Assembly (NCBI GenBank): GCA_943789005.1
Contig: CALSSL010000001.1
Coordinates: forward strand, 318,511-382,510
Reading direction: 5' to 3'
DNA length: 64,000 bases
Source: an uncultured SAR86 cluster bacterium
Lineage (GTDB): Bacteria > Pseudomonadota > Gammaproteobacteria > Magnimaribacterales > D2472
Positions 56,365 through 64,000 of the stretch are shown piece by piece (position 1 is the stretch's first letter; every line of letters starts with the position of its first letter). Under the pieces are notes generated by a model that made no database searches, was not told where the DNA came from, and saw only the letters and a list, made by a program, of their open reading frames with translations. Made by a program: the position numbers and the translations under genes.

Positions 56365-57582
56365 ATGGGGTTTGAAATTAGTGACAGAGCAAAAGAAATT
56401 AATGAACGTTTAGAAGCTTTCATGGAGGAGCATATTTATCCTCGCGAAAAAGAATACGATGAATTTACAAGTGATCAAAATAATCTTTGGCAATATCCAG
56501 ATTGGTACGAAGGTCTAAAAGAAGAAGCAAAAAAACAGGAGCTATGGAATTTATTTTTACCAAAAGAATATGCACCGTGGAGCCCTGGCTTGACGAACCT
56601 TGAGATAGCTGGTCTTTTTGAAACTATGTCTAGGTCTGCATGGTCTCAACAAATCTTTAATTGCAATGCGCCTGATCGAGGCAATATGGAAGTGCTAGCC
56701 AAATATGGAACTCCTGAGCAGCAAAAACAATGGTTAGAACCCCTACTAGCAGGTGAGATTCGATCTGCATATGCTATGACAGAACCAGATGTTGCATCAT
56801 CAGATGCAACTAATATGGAATTAGAAATTACTCGCGATGGTGACGAATATGTTTTAAACGGTAAGAAGTGGTGGACTACAAATGTCATAACTCCAAAATG
56901 TAAATTTATGTTGGTTATGGGAAAGTCGAATCCAGAAAATTCTCGTCACACACAACACTCAACCATTATTGTTCCTACTGATTCGGAAGGTTTTACAATA
57001 ACAAGAGCTTTAAGATCCTTGGGAGAATTGCACTCTCCAGGTGGCGAAGGTGATGTGGAGTTTAAAAATGTTCGTGTTCCAGTTTCTAATCTAATATTGG
57101 GTGAAGGAAGAGGTTTTGAAATAGCTCAAGGTAGACTTGGCCCAGGCAGATTTCAATACGCAATGATGTTTGTTGGAATGGCTCAAAGATCTTTAGAGCT
57201 TATGTGTGAAAGAGCTCAATCCAGAGTGGCTTTTGGAGAGGCATTAAGCAAAAAAACTAGTGTCCAACATGAAATAGCAAGAAGTCGCTGTGATATAGAG
57301 CAATGTAGACTTCTTGTTTTATCTGCTGCTGAAAAAATGGATAATTATGGAATTGATGCTGCAAGAGATTACATTTCGATGTTAAAAATTGTAGCGCCAA
57401 AGATGTGTGAAGATGTTTCTAGCAGAGCGATACAAATCTTTGGAGGCATGGGCGTATCACAAGATACTCCACTAGCTCATATTTTTACAACAAGTAGATT
57501 TTGTAGAATTGCAGATGGACCAGATGAAGTTCATATGTCTCAACTTGCAAAACTTACTATGCGTTCATTATCAGGTAAATAA
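56365..57582 (+). CDS. Acyl-CoA dehydrogenase family protein (ACAD10/11-like)
   Basis: A 405-residue FAD enzyme that introduces a double bond into an acyl-CoA. AYAMTEPDVASSDATNM and the FAD-contact segments WWTTNV and RSRCDIEQCRLLVLSAAEKMD fit the family. Near the C-terminus, where medium-chain enzymes have the catalytic Glu in YEG, this protein has ADGPDEVH with Asp384, as in ACAD10/11-type enzymes. A good ribosome-binding site (AGGAG) precedes the ATG. It stands alone, divergent from the SDR gene across about 100 bases. The chain length handled is unknown. Confidence 0.93.
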   Translation: MGFEISDRAKEINERLEAFMEEHIYPREKEYDEFTSDQNNLWQYPDWYEGLKEEAKKQELWNLFLPKEYAPWSPGLTNLEIAGLFETMSRSAWSQQIFNCNAPDRGNMEVLAKYGTPEQQKQWLEPLLAGEIRSAYAMTEPDVASSDATNMELEITRDGDEYVLNGKKWWTTNVITPKCKFMLVMGKSNPENSRHTQHSTIIVPTDSEGFTITRALRSLGELHSPGGEGDVEFKNVRVPVSNLILGEGRGFEIAQGRLGPGRFQYAMMFVGMAQRSLELMCERAQSRVAFGEALSKKTSVQHEIARSRCDIEQCRLLVLSAAEKMDNYGIDAARDYISMLKIVAPKMCEDVSSRAIQIFGGMGVSQDTPLAHIFTTSRFCRIADGPDEVHMSQLAKLTMRSLSGK

Positions 57583-57595
57583 CTTTTAATAAAAT

Positions 57596-57623
57596 AAAAA
57601 AGTGAGCTAATGCTCCCTTTTTT
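57596..57623. terminator. Bidirectional terminator between acyl-CoA dehydrogenase and TonB receptor genes
   Basis: The stem core GAGC (57604-57607), loop TAAT and GCTC (57612-57615) extend past one mismatch through AG/CT and an A/T tract, with T runs on both strands. It lies between two convergent genes and probably serves both. Confidence 0.75.
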
Positions 57624-57637
57624 ATTATGCTAATTAA

Positions 57638-60046
57638 TTAGAAATTATATTTTACACTCAAACCTTGAGTTTTTGGTTTCATCATAAATACAGCAAAGTT
57701 ACCACCAGCTACAGGGCTTGGAGAAGTAACAAGTCTTTCAAAAAGCTGATCAGTTCCATTTTTGATCCAATATGCAACTTCCCATTGATCATTCGACCAA
57801 GCAATCTTTGCATTGAGATTCTCTCGATCTCTCATCTCTTTATATGAAGCAGGCAAAGTTGCTAATGCTGATGATGTTGAGTAGTTAGATGTAACTTCCA
57901 TATCGTCATCGTAAGAATAATCTATTCTAGTATGAACTTTTCCATTACCAAGAGACATGAAATGAGAAAAACCAACATTGTATGCCATCTTAGGAGTTAA
58001 TCTGACAGCAGCATTGGTTGATATATCTGCATCGTCGTCATCTAATTTCATATAACCTAAATTCATAACTAAATTTTGTGAAAACTTATGAATAACATTC
58101 AAATCAAGACCAAGTCTTTTAGCTGGTATTGTAGAATTATAAACGGCTGTGCCAGTTCCGCTTGGAACTTGAAGAACGCCTTGCAAGCCATCAGTCTCCA
58201 TATTGAAGACAGTAGCATTAACTTGAGTCTTGCCATCGTTAATTCTAGATTTGATGCCTACTTCAAAATTTTCAGACTCTTCATCTTTGTATTCTCTTGG
58301 ATAGGTATCGTCACCACCCGTTGTATTAAATCCACCTGATTTAAAACCTGTTGCGTATGTTGTGTAAACCATTACATCATCAGCAAGATCTTTTTGAAGG
58401 CTAATAGAATAAGTAGTTGAATTTTTTTCTCTTTTAAATTCATCATCAACTGGATTCATAAATCCATTTAGAGGCCATACAGCTGCAATATTTTGTCTAG
58501 GAATTGTAGCTCCAGCCAATGCTGGATTTCCTAGTGCTGCTGCTATGCCTGGACTTAGAGTCATGGTGCCCTCTAATATAGTTCCAGCATACAGATCAGC
58601 TTCTTTTGTCTCATCACTAACTCTTAGACCAACGGTTAATCTTAAGGTATCACTAATATGATTAGTTGCTGATCCAAAAATAGCTAATAAGGAATCATCC
58701 CATTTCATGTTATTTTCAATACGATCACCACTATTAACAAAAGCAACTAATCCTCCAGTAGACTGAGCTTGGGCTACCAATGCATTAAGTTGTGATACAG
58801 GAGCTAATCCAGCCTGAACAGCTTGAGTTAATTGAGCAATATTTGCATTTAGTCCTGCCATGACAGCTGCAAATGTTGGATCCCAATCAGCACCTATGGA
58901 AACAGTCTTATCTCCTCTTTCATAAAGGTCACTAGTATAATGGAACAAACCTATTAAATACTCCCAGCTTCCAATCATATTTGAAGAAAATCTAATTTCT
59001 GTTGATAGCGAACTTCCTCCAATATTTCTATCTGAGTTAGCCAAATCAATTGCACTAAAATCAGCATCTACTCCTTTGTAAAAGTCATACTTATTTCTTG
59101 AAATGATTGTTGTAAGAGTTCCATTTTCTAATTCATCATCTATTTTTAAACTTGTTAACGAAGAATCTAAATCAAACTGTGGTCTGTCTGAGGCAGAAAA
59201 AATAAAGTCTGTAGTATCGTTATTTTGAATTGTCTTACCAGTTACCATAGCACCAGCTAATATGACTGGATTATTTGGCTGCGAGTCAGCTGCACAACAA
59301 TTACCATTTTTAGATGTGTCTGAATGCGAAAAAACAACGGAGCGAGTATCACTTGGGTTAAAGTACAACTTTAGAGACATAGTCAAATCGTCTTCGTTAT
59401 TTGCTGTTGAATTATCGGCTACATTCTTCATCCAACCATCAGCTTCATTTTTATTAAATGAAAATCTCATGGCCGAAGTATCGCTTAAGGTTTTGGTAAT
59501 ACCACCTGTAATTCTTTCCTGGTTATAATCGCCAGATTCTATTTCTATAAATCCCTCATCATCACCAATAACAGGGGTTTTAGTAACAATATTGACCACA
59601 CCGGCATTAGCATTTTTACCATATAAGGTACCTTGAGGGCCTTGAAGGACCTCTACTCTTGCAATATCTGTAAGATCATTTAAACCCAAACCAGTTCTGT
59701 TTAGATAAACACCATCGACAATAACTGCAACGCCAGCCTCTAGAGAGGTATCTGATTGACTTGAACCAATACCCCTAATTCTAATTGAGGCCTGAAACGG
59801 ATCAGTATTATAGTTTGTAGTTAAAGTAGGAATTCTTGCTGCAACATCTCTCATAGTATCAATGTTTAGACTATCTATTTGATCTGATGTTAAAACATCA
59901 AGCGCAATAGCCACATCTTGAGCGCTAGCATCTTTTTTAGTTGCAGATACTATAACTTCTTCAATTGCATCTGAGTCTTGAGCTAATAAACTGAATGGCA
60001 TTAGTATTGCTGCCATACATAAACTAATTTGTAATAGATTTTTCAT
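57638..60046 (-). CDS. TonB-dependent outer membrane receptor
   Basis: An 802-residue active-uptake receptor. A signal peptide (about residues 1-22), a TonB box EEVIVSATK (29-37), a plug domain with IRIRGIGSSQSD and NANAGVVNIVTKTP, and a 22-strand barrel ending in the aromatic VKYNF are all seen. An Ala/Leu/Gln-rich segment of about 45 residues (about 388-434, with LNANIAQLTQAVQAGL) is inserted within the barrel, probably as an extracellular loop. SAR86 genomes carry many such receptors. AAGGGGGAC precedes the ATG. The ligand is unknown; a LysR gene lies directly upstream on the same strand. Confidence 0.95.
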   Translation of the reverse strand: MKNLLQISLCMAAILMPFSLLAQDSDAIEEVIVSATKKDASAQDVAIALDVLTSDQIDSLNIDTMRDVAARIPTLTTNYNTDPFQASIRIRGIGSSQSDTSLEAGVAVIVDGVYLNRTGLGLNDLTDIARVEVLQGPQGTLYGKNANAGVVNIVTKTPVIGDDEGFIEIESGDYNQERITGGITKTLSDTSAMRFSFNKNEADGWMKNVADNSTANNEDDLTMSLKLYFNPSDTRSVVFSHSDTSKNGNCCAADSQPNNPVILAGAMVTGKTIQNNDTTDFIFSASDRPQFDLDSSLTSLKIDDELENGTLTTIISRNKYDFYKGVDADFSAIDLANSDRNIGGSSLSTEIRFSSNMIGSWEYLIGLFHYTSDLYERGDKTVSIGADWDPTFAAVMAGLNANIAQLTQAVQAGLAPVSQLNALVAQAQSTGGLVAFVNSGDRIENNMKWDDSLLAIFGSATNHISDTLRLTVGLRVSDETKEADLYAGTILEGTMTLSPGIAAALGNPALAGATIPRQNIAAVWPLNGFMNPVDDEFKREKNSTTYSISLQKDLADDVMVYTTYATGFKSGGFNTTGGDDTYPREYKDEESENFEVGIKSRINDGKTQVNATVFNMETDGLQGVLQVPSGTGTAVYNSTIPAKRLGLDLNVIHKFSQNLVMNLGYMKLDDDDADISTNAAVRLTPKMAYNVGFSHFMSLGNGKVHTRIDYSYDDDMEVTSNYSTSSALATLPASYKEMRDRENLNAKIAWSNDQWEVAYWIKNGTDQLFERLVTSPSPVAGGNFAVFMMKPKTQGLSVKYNF

Positions 60047-60169
60047 TAATTTGTCCCCCTTAAAGACAATAAAATTTTCTTAAGTTACTAAGATAGCGTA
60101 ATGAAGGTCGCTGGTCTTGTTTGCACACTATCAGATGGTGTTAAAAATTCATCAAAAAGATAAAAAAAA

Positions 60170-61066
60170 TTATTGTTTCTTCTTTTTGATATTAGAAGAA
60201 ACGAAGTTTGTGTTTTGAAGAGCATCCTTAGTATTCTCAAGAATAACTTTTTTAACAGCAGTCACAATTGGATTAGATCTTGATAATTCGTGCTGAACTA
60301 GATAGAACCCTATTCTAAATGAGTAGTCATCCCTATTGAAACAAATAAGTCTTTCATCATTGTCGCCATCAAGGTCTGTTAGAAATGTAACTCCATTACC
60401 ATTTGCAACTAAAGAATGAGCATCTTGATATGAGTTTGATGAAATGATTATATTTGGATTTTGAAAAAATGATTTAATAATATAATCAGTGTCGAACTTA
60501 TCATTCCTTTTGTAAGCCACCCATTCAAAATCATTTGGATTTTTATTCTTATCAAAATAATCTTTTGTGCCATAAATTTGCATGTCTATATTTGTAAGCA
60601 AAGTTGCTATTGAGTCCTCAGGCGGTCTTGTTGTTCCGATAAACCCAATATCATAAACCTCAGTGCTCATATCAGAATCATCTGAAGCATTCATTATATG
60701 AATTTTAAGATTGGGGAAACGGGATCTTAATTTTGTAATAAGATTTGTCATATTACTGCCGCCCTCGCCTTGCTTATAAATAACAAGCTTTCCATCCATA
60801 AGTTCTGGGTTTGGTATGAACCTTTCTTTTAATTCTGAAATTTTATAGTCGATCTTTGCAACTTCTTTGTATAGATCATGACCATGGGTCGTTAATGTGT
60901 ATCCAGAATTTTTTCTTTCAAATAACTTTAGAGCTAATTCTTTTTCTAATTTTTCAATCTTTCTAGATACCGTTGAATGATTGACTCCCATCTCTTTAGC
61001 GCAGCCACTCAAAGTGCCATGATTTGCACAGGATATAAAATATTCTAAATTGCCCCAGTCAAGCAT
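60170..61066 (-). CDS. LysR-family transcriptional regulator
   Basis: A 298-residue regulator with the N-terminal winged helix (LEYFISCANHGTLSGCAKEMGVNHSTVSRKIEKLEKEL, residues 7-45) and a C-terminal effector domain ending in a basic KKKKQ. LysR proteins usually control an adjacent or divergent gene and themselves. Its neighbours are the TonB receptor (same strand, 123 bases away) and, divergently, a small ORF and the HCCA isomerase cluster. A perfect inverted repeat lies 15 bases upstream of its start, a candidate self-binding site. Confidence 0.92.
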   Translation of the reverse strand: MLDWGNLEYFISCANHGTLSGCAKEMGVNHSTVSRKIEKLEKELALKLFERKNSGYTLTTHGHDLYKEVAKIDYKISELKERFIPNPELMDGKLVIYKQGEGGSNMTNLITKLRSRFPNLKIHIMNASDDSDMSTEVYDIGFIGTTRPPEDSIATLLTNIDMQIYGTKDYFDKNKNPNDFEWVAYKRNDKFDTDYIIKSFFQNPNIIISSNSYQDAHSLVANGNGVTFLTDLDGDNDERLICFNRDDYSFRIGFYLVQHELSRSNPIVTAVKKVILENTKDALQNTNFVSSNIKKKKQ

Positions 61067-61080
61067 TAAGCTGTTCCCCT

Positions 61081-61116
61081 AAATATGAACATAATATACT
61101 ATGAATGTTCATATTT
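61081..61116. promoter_or_regulatory. Perfect 12-bp inverted repeat upstream of lysR
   Basis: AAATATGAACAT (61081-61092) and ATGTTCATATTT (61105-61116) are exact complements separated by 12 bases. The repeat lies between the lysR start and the divergent small ORF and overlaps AT-rich promoter-like sequence. LysR sites are typically interrupted dyads with T-N11-A cores; the spacing fits. Binding is inferred. Confidence 0.55.
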
Positions 61117-61225
61117 TATCAATAGATTATATTGGTACCTTTGCTAGAGTTCCTTCTTTTTTGCACGTAGACATATTTTTTTTTCCATATCATGATTTAA
61201 TTTTGTGTAATAAAATCTTTGAACT

Positions 61226-61375
61226 ATGAAAAGTTTATTGCATGCAAAGCTTAATACTCATATTGAATCAATGCCAGAGCCAAGCTGGCCTCAATCAGTC
61301 TTTATGCCTGTTGTAGTAGATAAGCCCCAAACAAAATATAAAAAAGGCGACGAATTGATTTACTGGCCAAATTAA
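61226..61375 (+). CDS. Possible small protein, 49 residues
   Basis: An open frame starting MKSLLHAKLNTHIES and ending KGDELIYWPN, just before the HCCA isomerase-like gene (20 bases). No ribosome-binding site is visible and no family was recognised. The composition (Pro-Trp rich: PEPSWPQSVFMP) is not that of random AT-rich sequence, which hints at a real gene, but the length is short and I give it low weight. Confidence 0.35.
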   Translation: MKSLLHAKLNTHIESMPEPSWPQSVFMPVVVDKPQTKYKKGDELIYWPN

Positions 61376-61394
61376 AAATTTAAAGGAGTTAAAA

Positions 61395-62042
61395 ATGATA
61401 GATCTATATTTTTCTTACAGGAGTCCCTATTCATATTTAATACTCCCAAGAATGTTAAAACTTAAAAATGAACATAACGTTGAAATAAATTTTAAAATCG
61501 TTTATCCATTAGCTATACGAATGCCTGAATGGTTTAAAAATAAAAATTTATTTTTTTTCATTCCATTTATAAGAGACTTTTCTAAAAAAGCAAAAAAATT
61601 AAATATCCCGTTAAAAATGCCAATTAAACCTGATCCAATAAAACAAAATCCTTTAACAGGAAAAATTTCAAGCCATCAGCCTTATATATTTGATATATGT
61701 CATATGGGTCAATTTATGTGTAACAAGGGTAAAGGAATTGAGTTTGCATATGAATTGTCTTCATTAATATGGGGTGAAAAAAACTGGAATAAGGATGAGC
61801 TATTGGGACCTCTGTTTGCAAGATTTGATGAAAATTTATCAGAGGTAAGAGAATATATTAAGTTAAATGAAAAGCAGTTAGTAAGGGAAATTGAAATGAA
61901 TCAAGCAGATCAAAAAGAGGCAGGTCATCATGGTGTCCCTTTAAATGTGTACAAGGAGAAATATTATTTTGGTCAAGATGACCCCTTTGATCAGCTGATA
62001 GCTGAGTTGATTAAAGATGGGATTATTGAGGATTTTTCATGA
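61395..62042 (+). CDS. 2-hydroxychromene-2-carboxylate isomerase-like (DsbA-fold, GST kappa type)
   Basis: A 215-residue protein of the DsbA/kappa-GST fold. The N-terminal SYRSPYSYLILPRM holds the active-site Ser, and GHHGVPLNVYKEKYYFGQDD is the conserved C-terminal segment; the family uses glutathione as cofactor and isomerises HCCA in naphthalene-type degradation or related unknown substrates. AAGGAG precedes the ATG. It overlaps the dehalogenase-like gene by 4 bases (ATGA) and begins the detoxification cluster. Confidence 0.88.
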   Translation: MIDLYFSYRSPYSYLILPRMLKLKNEHNVEINFKIVYPLAIRMPEWFKNKNLFFFIPFIRDFSKKAKKLNIPLKMPIKPDPIKQNPLTGKISSHQPYIFDICHMGQFMCNKGKGIEFAYELSSLIWGEKNWNKDELLGPLFARFDENLSEVREYIKLNEKQLVREIEMNQADQKEAGHHGVPLNVYKEKYYFGQDDPFDQLIAELIKDGIIEDFS

Positions 62043-63103
62043 AAGTTTTAAGAACACCTGATAAATATTTTGAAAGTATTAAAGATTATCCATTTGAGCC
62101 TGTTTATACAAATATAGAAACTAAAGATGGAACTATTTAAGAATTCATCATATTGATGAGGGCCCAAAAGATGGCCCTATTTTGCTTGCTATGCATGGTC
62201 AACCTGTTTGGAGCTATCTTTACACTAAAATGATTCCAATTTTAACTGAAGCAGGAATAAGGGTTATTGCTCCTGATTTAGTTGGGTATGGAAAATCAGA
62301 TAAACCAGCTGCTAGAGAAGACTATTCTTATCAAAATCAAGTTGATTGGATGGGAGAATGGTTAAAGAAAAATGATTTCAAAAATTTAACTTTCTTTGGA
62401 CAAGATTGGGGAGGTTTAATTGGCTTAAGGATGGTTGCAGCAGATCCAGATAGATTTATAAAAATTGCTATGGGAAATACAGGGCTTCCTTATAATCCAA
62501 ACACACCTCAGGAAGTTATTGATGAAGTAAAAGCTTTTAAAACATCCATAAAAAAATTACTCTATTTTCAATGTCAAATGAAATGAAAAAAATGGATGAA
62601 CGAAAGTCACCCTGCAACAAAATTTATGTATTGGCAAAAGTACACCTGGGATACAAAAAATCTTCCGATTGGTATGATTAATTCAATGCAAATGGAGCGA
62701 GCTTTTAAATCAAAATTTGCAAGCTTTGTTCATTACCTATTACAAAGCATTGGGCTTGAAAAAATATCACCCTTTTATACTGATTTAATGAAAGCGTATG
62801 AAGCTCCCTTTCCTGATCGCATCATATAAAATGGGTCCAAGAGCAATGCCTAGCCAGGTTCCAATGATTCCTGATCAGTCTTTAGACGCTCAAAAAAAAG
62901 CTAGAGAATTTTTTAAAACATCGGATAAACCATTTTTATCTATTTTTGCTGGTGATGATCCTGTAACAAATGGAATTGAAAAAGATGTTCTTAGGATGGC
63001 TCCAAATGCAATAAGTGCCCCACAAATAGGTGGAGGACATTTTTTTCAGTGGACAAGGCCCAAACAACTATCTAAGGTATTAGTGGATTTTATTAAAGAG
63101 TAA
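62039..63103 (+). pseudogene. Haloalkane dehalogenase-like alpha/beta hydrolase, frame-broken
   Basis: Pieces in several frames join to one protein of about 350 residues. [30 protein letters not shown], the nucleophile [22 protein letters not shown] and the histidine in GGGHFFQW match the haloalkane dehalogenase family. Breaks: a TAA at 62138-62140 (one base missing beside it), a shift near 62549, another near 62603, and one near 62818-62822. Each break lies in or beside an A or T run, and the frames resume in register with a good family match. So either the sequence is inaccurate here or the gene is in early decay. The start is ATG at 62039, overlapping the preceding stop. Confidence 0.75.
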
Positions 63104-63108
63104 TTTTT

Positions 63109-63790
63109 ATGATTCACTTATATACAGCATCTACACCCAATGGACACAAAGTATCTTGCACGCTAGAGGCGCTTGAAATGCCTTATGAAGTTCATTCGGT
63201 CAATCTTGCAGAAGATGAACAAAAAAAACCTGATTTCTTAAAAATCAGTCCTAACGGCAGAATTCCTGCAATTATAGACACAGATAATGATCTTTCTATT
63301 TTTGAATCAGGTGCAATTATGCTTTATTTGGCAGATAAGGCTGGGAAACTTATACCAGATGATGTTGTAGGAAGAGCAAAAGTTACAGAATGGTTAATGT
63401 TTCAAATGGGTGGCATTGGTCCGATGATGGGTCAAGCAAACGTTTTCTTTAGATACTTTCCTGAGAAACTTCAACCTGCTATTGATAGATATCAAAATGA
63501 ATCGAGGCGTCTTTTTGAAGTTCTTAGATACTCATTTATCAAAGAATGAATGGCTTGCAGGAGAATACTCAATAGCTGATATAGCTAATTGGTGTTGGGT
63601 TAGAACTCATAATTGGTCTGGGGTCTCGCTAGATGGATTAACTCATTTAGAAAAGTGGAAAGACAAAATGTATGAACAGCCAGGCATGATTAAAGGAACT
63701 AAAGTACCTGTAGATAGGGAAAGTATATTAAAAGATGATAAAGACAAAGAAGAATTTATAAAAAATGCACAAAAAATGGTAAAAAAATAA
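63109..63790 (+). pseudogene. Glutathione S-transferase (YfcG/YghU-like), frame-broken
   Basis: Part one (63109-63549) has the thioredoxin-like N-domain: [29 protein letters not shown], then NGRIPAIID and [12 protein letters not shown]. Part two continues the helical domain ([23 protein letters not shown], then GTKVPVDRESIL). Dropping one base near 63523 (CTTAGATAC) joins EVL to DTHLS to give about 227 residues. The first residues resemble the disulfide-bond oxidoreductases YfcG and YghU. It starts 3 bases after the dehalogenase-like stop, so it is in the same operon. Confidence 0.75.
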
Positions 63791-63803
63791 TAGGAGATTA
63801 TTT

Positions 63804-64000
63804 ATGTTAAAGGTTCATTTTACTGCTGGCACCAGAGCTGGAAGAGTTGTTTGGCTTCTCGAAGAATTGGGATTGGAATATGAAGTAAATATCATGCCGT
63901 TTACCAAGGAAGGACTAAAGTCGCCTGAACATAGATCTAGACATGCACTAGGAAGAGTCCCAGTACTTGAGGATGGTGATATTTCTATATTCGAATCTGG
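63804..64000 (+). CDS. Glutathione S-transferase, N-terminal part (cut by window edge)
   Basis: The 65 visible residues begin MLKVHFTAGTRAGRVVWLLEELGLEYEV and include the cis-Pro segment GRVPVLEDGDISIFESG, the thioredoxin-fold half of a GST. It starts 13 bases after the preceding GST with AGGAG before the ATG; this is the second GST in the same operon. The C-terminal helical domain is outside the window. Confidence 0.88.
   Translation, partial: MLKVHFTAGTRAGRVVWLLEELGLEYEVNIMPFTKEGLKSPEHRSRHALGRVPVLEDGDISIFES

Noticed and set aside
60118-60126. TGTTTGCAC half-site upstream of the TonB receptor, resembling the TetR operator
   Set aside because: Only one arm is present; the other half does not match, so it is probably chance.

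Overview
This AT-rich 64 kb window comes from a planktonic marine gammaproteobacterium, most likely of the SAR86 clade. The assignment is inferred from four things: a green-type proteorhodopsin very close to the canonical SAR86 protein, a 16S rRNA gene about 47 kb away (the first proteorhodopsin was likewise found on a clone carrying SAR86 16S), gammaproteobacterial gene orders (leuS-lptE-holA; mrdA-rodA-mltB-dacA; bamD/rluD; mutM/coaD; parE near tolC), and a compact genome with many 4-nt start/stop overlaps and overlapping convergent gene ends. No CRISPR array, insertion sequence, prophage or tRNA gene was seen.

Layout. 1-3.2 kb: the 3' part of secA, then coaE and yacG on the other strand. 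3.2-8.3 kb: one rRNA operon on the minus strand (16S-23S-5S) with no tRNA in the spacer. 8.3-11.4 kb: ilvB-ilvH-ilvC, running directly toward the rRNA operon. 11.4-14.2 kb: rluD, bamD and two small membrane proteins. 14.2-18.9 kb: an RND efflux pump, its adaptor and a divergent TetR regulator with twin operators. 18.9-29 kb: heme (hemC, hemD, hemB), rsmD, rho, trxA, ilvD, a double-ATPase ABC protein and an esterase. 29-35.7 kb: a truncated dsbD, aroQ, accBC, leuS (frameshifted), lptE and holA. 35.6-42.3 kb: a wall-elongation operon (rsfS, rlmH, mrdA, rodA, mltB, dacA, an aminotransferase). 42.3-54.5 kb: mpl, PPi-type phosphofructokinase, argD, parC/parE, tolC, mutM and coaD. 54.6-55.5 kb: proteorhodopsin as a single-gene unit with its own promoter and terminator. 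55.5-64 kb: an accessory-looking region with an SDR, an acyl-CoA dehydrogenase, a TonB receptor, a LysR regulator and a detoxification-type cluster (HCCA isomerase-like, haloalkane dehalogenase-like, two GSTs) with several frame breaks.

How the genes work together. Most of the window is core metabolism and envelope building. Three regulatory points are visible in the DNA. First, the two 19-bp operators between the RND pump and its TetR regulator recur as a perfect 19-bp palindrome just upstream of tolC, about 33 kb away, which suggests one regulator controls the pump and its outer-membrane exit duct. Second, proteorhodopsin has a near-consensus sigma70-type promoter, a short hairpin in its leader and a strong terminator. 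Third, a perfect 12-bp inverted repeat lies immediately upstream of the lysR gene. Broken or reduced genes include a dsbD cut down to its alpha domain, a secA without the C-terminal zinc motif, a one-base frame break in leuS, and several frame breaks in the last 2 kb that could be sequence errors or real decay.
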